NCBI GenBank assembly: GCA_003162255.1
Contig: PMMJ01000176.1
Location: 389 to 9,909 of the forward strand
Reading direction: 5' to 3'
Origin: Acidobacteriaceae bacterium
GTDB lineage: Bacteria > Acidobacteriota > Terriglobia > Terriglobales > Acidobacteriaceae
DNA length: 9,521 nt
How positions within the stretch are numbered: position 1 is the first letter of the stretch; the number at the start of each line of letters is the position of its first letter. Of this stretch, positions 6,221-9,521 are shown one piece after another. Under the pieces are notes generated by a model that was not told the DNA's origin, did not search any database, and saw nothing but the letters and a program-made list of their open reading frames with translations. Both the position numbers and the translations under genes were made by a program.

Positions 6221-7759
6221 ATGCCTGAGATCAGAAGGGACCTCCCGGCACAGTTTATTCGACTGGCGTTCGCCTTTGGCCTGGCGGTCGTGCTGATGGT
6301 TGCGCATGGCTGGGCGCAGGGCGCGCCGCAGGTATCGCTCGAAACCAGCGAGACCCTGTTCACGGTGCTGACCGCCATCAATACGTGCGGCTATGACCAG
6401 GAGCTGAATGTATCGGACCCCCTGCGCATGCAAATCCGCTTGGAAGTGGCCAAGGCGGTGGAGAATACCGCCGGGGCTCACGACGTGGTGAGCCCGATGT
6501 GCTTGTTTTACCGGCAGCACCAGGCGCCGGAGCCCGCACACGACCTCTCCCACTATGTATCGCTGTCCCTCTATCTGGGGGAGCCGCCAACCTTCACGGT
6601 GAAAGCGAAGCCGGCGGAATTGCCGCCCGATGCCGCGGCGGTGGCCGGCATCGCGCCGCTCGTGCAGGCCTTCTACGAAAAGATTGGCTTGCACGCCATC
6701 TGGGAGCGGCACCGCGCGCGCTACACGGAGTTGACCGAGGTCTATCATGCTCCGCTGGCGAAGATGACGTTCGACACCGAGATCTACCTAAGGATGCCGT
6801 CGGCAGGTTACCTGGGACGCCAGTTCACCGTCTATCTGGACGCGATGGGCGCGCCCGGCCAGACCAATGCGCGCAACTACGCCTCGGATTACTACGTCGT
6901 CATTTCACCGACCGCGAGCACGGCGATTAAGATGCAGCACATCCGGCATACGTATCTGCATTACCTGCTGGATCCGCTGGCGCTGAAGAACGGCGACTCG
7001 TTCAATCGTCTGGTACCGTTGCTCGAAACCGTGCAGAACGCGCCCATGGACGAAGCCTTCAAGAGCAACATTTCGCTGCTGGTCACCGAATGCCTGGTGC
7101 GGGCGATTGAGCAGCGGACACTTCCGGTGAAGACTCCGGAGACCGAGCGCGCCAAGAGCATCGACCAAGCCGACAAGGAAGGCTACATCCTGACGCGCTA
7201 TTTCTACGACGCGCTGGGCAGGTTCGAAAGAGATACGGCGGGGATGCGCAGCGATTATGCGGAAATGGTCGGCCAGATTGATGTCCCTAAAGAAAAGAAG
7301 CGGGCTTCCCAGATCCAGTTTGCGGCCGAGGCGGCGCCCGAACTTCTGCGCCCGGCGGGCAGCGATGCCGAGCACCTGCTGCTGAACGCGGAGCGGCGGC
7401 TGGCGGCGGGCGATCCGGAAACGGCGCAGAAACTGGCGCAAAAGGCGCTCGACGATCAGGAAGGAGATTCGGGACGCGCGCTGTTTATTTTGGCGGAAGT
7501 CGCCACCGCGAATCGTGACATGGAAGGGGCGCGCACCTACTTTGAAAAGGCGCTGCAGACGGCGCATGAACCCAAAGTGATCGCCTGGTCTCATATTTAC
7601 CTGGGGCGTATCTTTGATTTGAAGGAAGACCGCCTCGCCGCGGTGGACGAATATCGGGCGGCCCTGAGCTCGGCCGGAGCACTTCCGGAAGCGAAGCTGG
7701 CGGCGCAAAAGGGCATCGAGCAACCGTATGAGCCTCCGGTAAAGAAAGAGCCGGAGTAA
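6221..7759 (+). CDS. exported TPR protein with a zincin-like middle region
   Basis: This 512-aa protein has an N-terminal signal peptide: a basic stretch (RRDLPAQFIR), a hydrophobic core (LAFAFGLAVVLMVA) and a likely cut after GWA near residue 26. It is therefore periplasmic or, if uncut, membrane-anchored. The middle (about 40-330) is a conserved-looking alpha/beta region I cannot name. It contains HTYLH (243-247) and, further on, TECLVRAIE with E290, which resembles the H-x3-H plus downstream Glu layout of zinc peptidases but lacks the catalytic Glu. The C-terminal part (about 380-500) holds three or so TPR helical pairs for protein contacts, ending in a charged, Pro-containing tail. I chose ATG 6221 because the signal peptide then starts cleanly; TTG at 6203 would add six residues. 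Neither has a ribosome site. The TPR and export assignments are good; the biochemical role is unknown. Confidence 0.85.
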   Translation: MPEIRRDLPAQFIRLAFAFGLAVVLMVAHGWAQGAPQVSLETSETLFTVLTAINTCGYDQELNVSDPLRMQIRLEVAKAVENTAGAHDVVSPMCLFYRQHQAPEPAHDLSHYVSLSLYLGEPPTFTVKAKPAELPPDAAAVAGIAPLVQAFYEKIGLHAIWERHRARYTELTEVYHAPLAKMTFDTEIYLRMPSAGYLGRQFTVYLDAMGAPGQTNARNYASDYYVVISPTASTAIKMQHIRHTYLHYLLDPLALKNGDSFNRLVPLLETVQNAPMDEAFKSNISLLVTECLVRAIEQRTLPVKTPETERAKSIDQADKEGYILTRYFYDALGRFERDTAGMRSDYAEMVGQIDVPKEKKRASQIQFAAEAAPELLRPAGSDAEHLLLNAERRLAAGDPETAQKLAQKALDDQEGDSGRALFILAEVATANRDMEGARTYFEKALQTAHEPKVIAWSHIYLGRIFDLKEDRLAAVDEYRAALSSAGALPEAKLAAQKGIEQPYEPPVKKEPE

Positions 7760-7833
7760 GGCCGGGGGCATGCGCGCCCGCGCCGTGCCTGAAAATTGGC
7801 GACATGCGTTTTGGCGCCCGGCAGCGTTTTATG

Positions 7834-7847
7834 CCGCAAACTTGCGG
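7834..7847. repeat. short inverted repeat between the two TPR genes
   Basis: CCGCAA (7834-7839) and TTGCGG (7842-7847) are exact reverse complements separated by 2 nt. The spacer is too small for a good RNA hairpin, so a protein-binding site is more likely than a terminator. It lies just before the candidate promoter of the next gene. Confidence 0.25.
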
Positions 7848-7875
7848 GACACGGCACGAACGCCTGAGATATCAT
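7846..7875 (+). promoter_or_regulatory. weak promoter candidate for the 298-aa TPR gene
   Basis: GGGACA (7846-7851) is followed after 18 nt by TATCAT (7870-7875), which matches the -10 consensus at five of six positions; the -35 matches at four. Transcription would start near 7882, inside the direct repeat at 7878-7904, leaving a leader of about 70 nt. Confidence 0.25.
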
Positions 7876-7877
7876 AG

Positions 7878-7904
7878 GCATCTTTGAAGGTTCGCATCTT
7901 TGAA
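7878..7904 (+). repeat. 11-bp direct repeat in the leader of a TPR gene
   Basis: GCATCTTTGAA occurs at 7878-7888 and again at 7894-7904, a 16-bp period with the spacer GGTTC. It lies just after the candidate -10 element, where a repressor site or a duplicated leader segment would fit. Nothing in the sequence shows which. Confidence 0.45.
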
Positions 7905-7950
7905 AGCTCGGAATTATGATGTCCGAAATCTTGCATTATGGGAGACCAGT

Positions 7951-8847
7951 ATGAAGCGAGCAGCAGTCATTCTAGGGATACTGAGTTTCGCGCTTTGGGC
8001 CGCGGCCCAGAACAGCGGAAAACCGGCGCCACAGACCCCGCCGGCAGCGGGTCAAGCGGCGCCTGCAACTCCGGGCGCCCCGGCGGCGCCACAGGGGAAG
8101 CGTCCACCGCAAGCCAAGAGCGAGGCGGAGTTGACCGCATGGAAAGCGGCGGCAGCCAATACCGACGCGGCTGCGATCGAGAAGGCGGCTGACGATTTTG
8201 CCGCCAAGTTCCCCGACAGCGAACTTCGCGTGCTGCTCTATCAGACCGCGATGCGGCTCTATCAGAATGCCAACAACGCCGACAAGACCGAGGCCACGGG
8301 CCGCAAGGTGCTGAGCCTTGACGCGGACAATCCCGAGGCTCTGGTGATCGTCGCCGAGGTCATTGCCGAGAAAACGCGTGACTCCGATATCGACAAGGAT
8401 CAACGTTTCGGCGAAGCCACGTCGTTGGCGCAGAAGGCGACTCAGACGGTGGACACCGACATTAGCGTCCCGGCGGGCGCGCCTCAGGAGAAGATCGACG
8501 CCTACAAAGCGCTGCTGCGTTCGCAGGCGTATTCGATTCTCGGCACGATTGAGTTCAAGAAAGAGAATTTCCCGGGAGCGCAGGATAATCTGCAGAAGTC
8601 CATTGACGTGTACCCTAGCGACCCCGATCCGGTGGTCATCCTCCGTTTGGCGCTGGCGCTCGATAAGCAGGGAAAGTACCCGGACGCGCTCAAGGCGGCA
8701 AACCGAGTGGTGGGAATGACGCAGGAAAACACCCCGATTGGAACCCCGGCGCGCCGCGAACGCGACCGCTTGCAACAACTCACTGGAGGCGCGGCCCCGG
8801 CTCCAGCTCCGGCTCCGGCCCAGCCGCCGACTCCGCCGAAGAACTAG
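7951..8847 (+). CDS. secreted TPR protein with Pro/Ala-rich linker and tail
   Basis: This 298-aa protein has a clear signal peptide (MKRAAVILGILSFALWAAA, cut before Q20), so it acts outside the cytoplasm. A Pro/Ala/Gly-rich linker (about 22-50) follows. The mature body (about 55-275) consists of helical TPR-type repeats, such as YSILGTIEFKKENFPGAQDN with DNLQKSIDVYPSDPDP following, and LALALDKQGKYPDALKAANR. The C-terminus is a PAPAPAPAQPPTPP tail, encoded by a near-repetitive GC-rich run, that could cross the cell wall or stay disordered. ATG 7951 is chosen because GGGAG (7940-7944) precedes it by 6 nt and the signal peptide then begins at residue 1; an upstream in-frame TTG at 7900 is unlikely. 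TPR proteins of this kind are usually scaffolds for envelope complexes; no specific partner can be named. Confidence 0.88.
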   Translation: MKRAAVILGILSFALWAAAQNSGKPAPQTPPAAGQAAPATPGAPAAPQGKRPPQAKSEAELTAWKAAAANTDAAAIEKAADDFAAKFPDSELRVLLYQTAMRLYQNANNADKTEATGRKVLSLDADNPEALVIVAEVIAEKTRDSDIDKDQRFGEATSLAQKATQTVDTDISVPAGAPQEKIDAYKALLRSQAYSILGTIEFKKENFPGAQDNLQKSIDVYPSDPDPVVILRLALALDKQGKYPDALKAANRVVGMTQENTPIGTPARRERDRLQQLTGGAAPAPAPAPAQPPTPPKN

Positions 8848-8849
8848 CC

Positions 8850-8892
8850 GCCGTTGCCCGGAGACCGGGCTTTGCCTGGTCTCCCCAACGGC
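8850..8892 (+). terminator. strong hairpin after the 298-aa TPR gene
   Basis: GGAGACCGGGC (8860-8870) and GCCTGGTCTCC (8874-8884) form an 11-bp stem with one G-T pair and a TTT loop. An outer stem, GCCGTTG (8850-8856) with CAACGGC (8886-8892), extends it across a small internal bulge. It starts 2 nt after the TAG stop, so a terminator role is likely, although no T-run follows. Confidence 0.55.
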
Positions 8893-8913
8893 ACGGTCTC
8901 AGGCGCGGGCAAG

Positions 8914-8937
8914 GGAGACGCGGCAACCCTCGTCTCT
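8914..8937. repeat. second hairpin of the GAGAC/GTCTC type
   Basis: GGAGACG (8914-8920) and CGTCTCT (8931-8937) pair over seven positions (one G-T) around a 10-nt loop. The same GAGAC/GTCTC words build the hairpin at 8860-8884 and recur at 8895-8900. The segment resembles intergenic palindromic (REP-like) repeats in several GC-rich phyla; with only this window, membership in a family cannot be shown. Confidence 0.35.
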
Positions 8938-8975
8938 ACCAAATTCGGTCTGAAGGGCCAGGGCCCCGCTTTGTG

Positions 8976-9521
8976 ATGAAGGCACGCGAAATCATGGCGC
9001 TGGAAGAAAGCCTGGGTCACCGCTTCCAGCGCCACGAACTGCTCGAGCAGGCGCTTACTCACAGCTCGCAAGCGCGCGAACTGGAGGCGCTGGGCGCTGC
9101 CAGTGGTTCGTCTGGCGCCGGTGCGTCGAGTGGCGATAACGAGAACCTCGAGTTTTTGGGAGATGCCGTGCTCGGGCTCGTCGCCAGCGAGGCCTTGTTC
9201 CACCGCTTCCCCGAATTCCAGGAAGGGCAACTCTCGAAACTGCGCGCTCATCTGGTCGGCCAGCGGCATCTGCTGCGCGTGGCCGAACAGCTCGAGATTG
9301 GACATTACATGCGTCTCGGCCGCGGCGAAGAAAAAAGCGGCGGGCGCAATAAGGCAAGCCTCCTCGTCGACTCACTGGAAGCGATCCTGGCGGCGCTCTA
9401 TCTCGACGGCGGGTGGGCCGTGGCGCGAGACTTTATCGTGCGCGCGATTATGGAGCCAGAGCTGGCGCATATGAAACTGGAGACGAGCGACATCCCGGTG
9501 ATGGATTTCAAGTCCGCGTTG
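8976..9521 (+). CDS. rnc: ribonuclease III, 5' part, cut by the window end
   Basis: RNase III cleaves double-stranded RNA during rRNA and mRNA maturation in the cytoplasm. The first 182 residues are present and the gene runs off the window. The catalytic domain shows the signature NENLEFLGDAVLGL with the metal-binding acidic residues E59 and D63 (E56 nearby), and the second motif NKASLLVDSLEAILAALYLD with D132 and E135. The sequence breaks off at DFKSAL, where the double-stranded RNA-binding domain should begin. A Gly/Ser/Ala-rich insert (about 41-53) lies before the signature motif. I use ATG 8976; ATG 8994 is also possible, and no convincing ribosome site decides between them. The reading frame stays open upstream of 8976, so a longer start cannot be excluded. 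Confidence 0.93.
   Translation, partial: MKAREIMALEESLGHRFQRHELLEQALTHSSQARELEALGAASGSSGAGASSGDNENLEFLGDAVLGLVASEALFHRFPEFQEGQLSKLRAHLVGQRHLLRVAEQLEIGHYMRLGRGEEKSGGRNKASLLVDSLEAILAALYLDGGWAVARDFIVRAIMEPELAHMKLETSDIPVMDFKSAL

Noticed and set aside
6905..7771. Minus-strand ORF of 288 codons opposite the exported TPR gene
   Set aside because: Arg-rich shadow of the plus-strand gene, which has a signal peptide and TPR repeats; no ribosome site or domain supports it.
7972..8778. Minus-strand ORF of 268 codons opposite the 298-aa TPR gene
   Set aside because: Antisense shadow with repetitive Arg/Leu composition; the plus-strand gene has a ribosome site and signal peptide.

Overview
The window is GC-rich and gene-dense. 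Its mix of genes points to a soil Acidobacteriota bacterium of the Terriglobia/Koribacter type: a Ser/Thr kinase fused to TolB-like and TPR domains, an ECF sigma factor followed by a zinc-binding anti-sigma factor with a TonB-like tail, and several secreted TPR proteins. This placement rests on gene style only, since there is no rRNA or other marker in the window.

Layout. Bases 1-191 hold a possible terminator hairpin of an upstream gene and a weak promoter. A large receptor-type kinase (192-2864, +) is followed 27 nt later by a small beta-rich protein of unknown function (2892-3518, +); the two probably form an operon. The next 494 nt (3519-4012) have no convincing gene but are full of inverted repeats: a 12-bp perfect hairpin, a 13-bp perfect inverted repeat enclosing a second hairpin, and several more stems. 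This stretch ends in a sigma-E-like promoter and a leader for the sigma factor gene (4013-4744, +). The anti-sigma gene (4741-5412, +) overlaps it by ATGA.

A type II toxin-antitoxin pair lies convergently on the minus strand: an AbrB/SpoVT-type antitoxin (5832-6062) and a PIN-domain VapC toxin (5425-5835), overlapping by GTGA. An 11-bp-arm palindrome covers the extended -10 element directly before the antitoxin ATG, so this is a likely autoregulatory operator. Then come two exported TPR proteins on the plus strand (6221-7759 and 7951-8847), a strong hairpin after the second, and the 5' part of the ribonuclease III gene (8976 to the window edge).

Together the window is a signalling and envelope neighbourhood: a membrane kinase with periplasmic sensing and TPR modules, an envelope-type sigma/anti-sigma switch, exported TPR scaffolds, and a small mobile-type TA module inserted between the sigma operon and the TPR genes. 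The most notable points are the structured 3519-4012 region with its putative autoregulatory ECF promoter, the TonB-like domain on the anti-sigma factor, the operator/leaderless arrangement of the TA operon, a zincin-like motif lacking the catalytic Glu in the first TPR protein, and a change of codon style within the kinase gene. No rRNA, tRNA, CRISPR array, insertion sequence or origin was seen.
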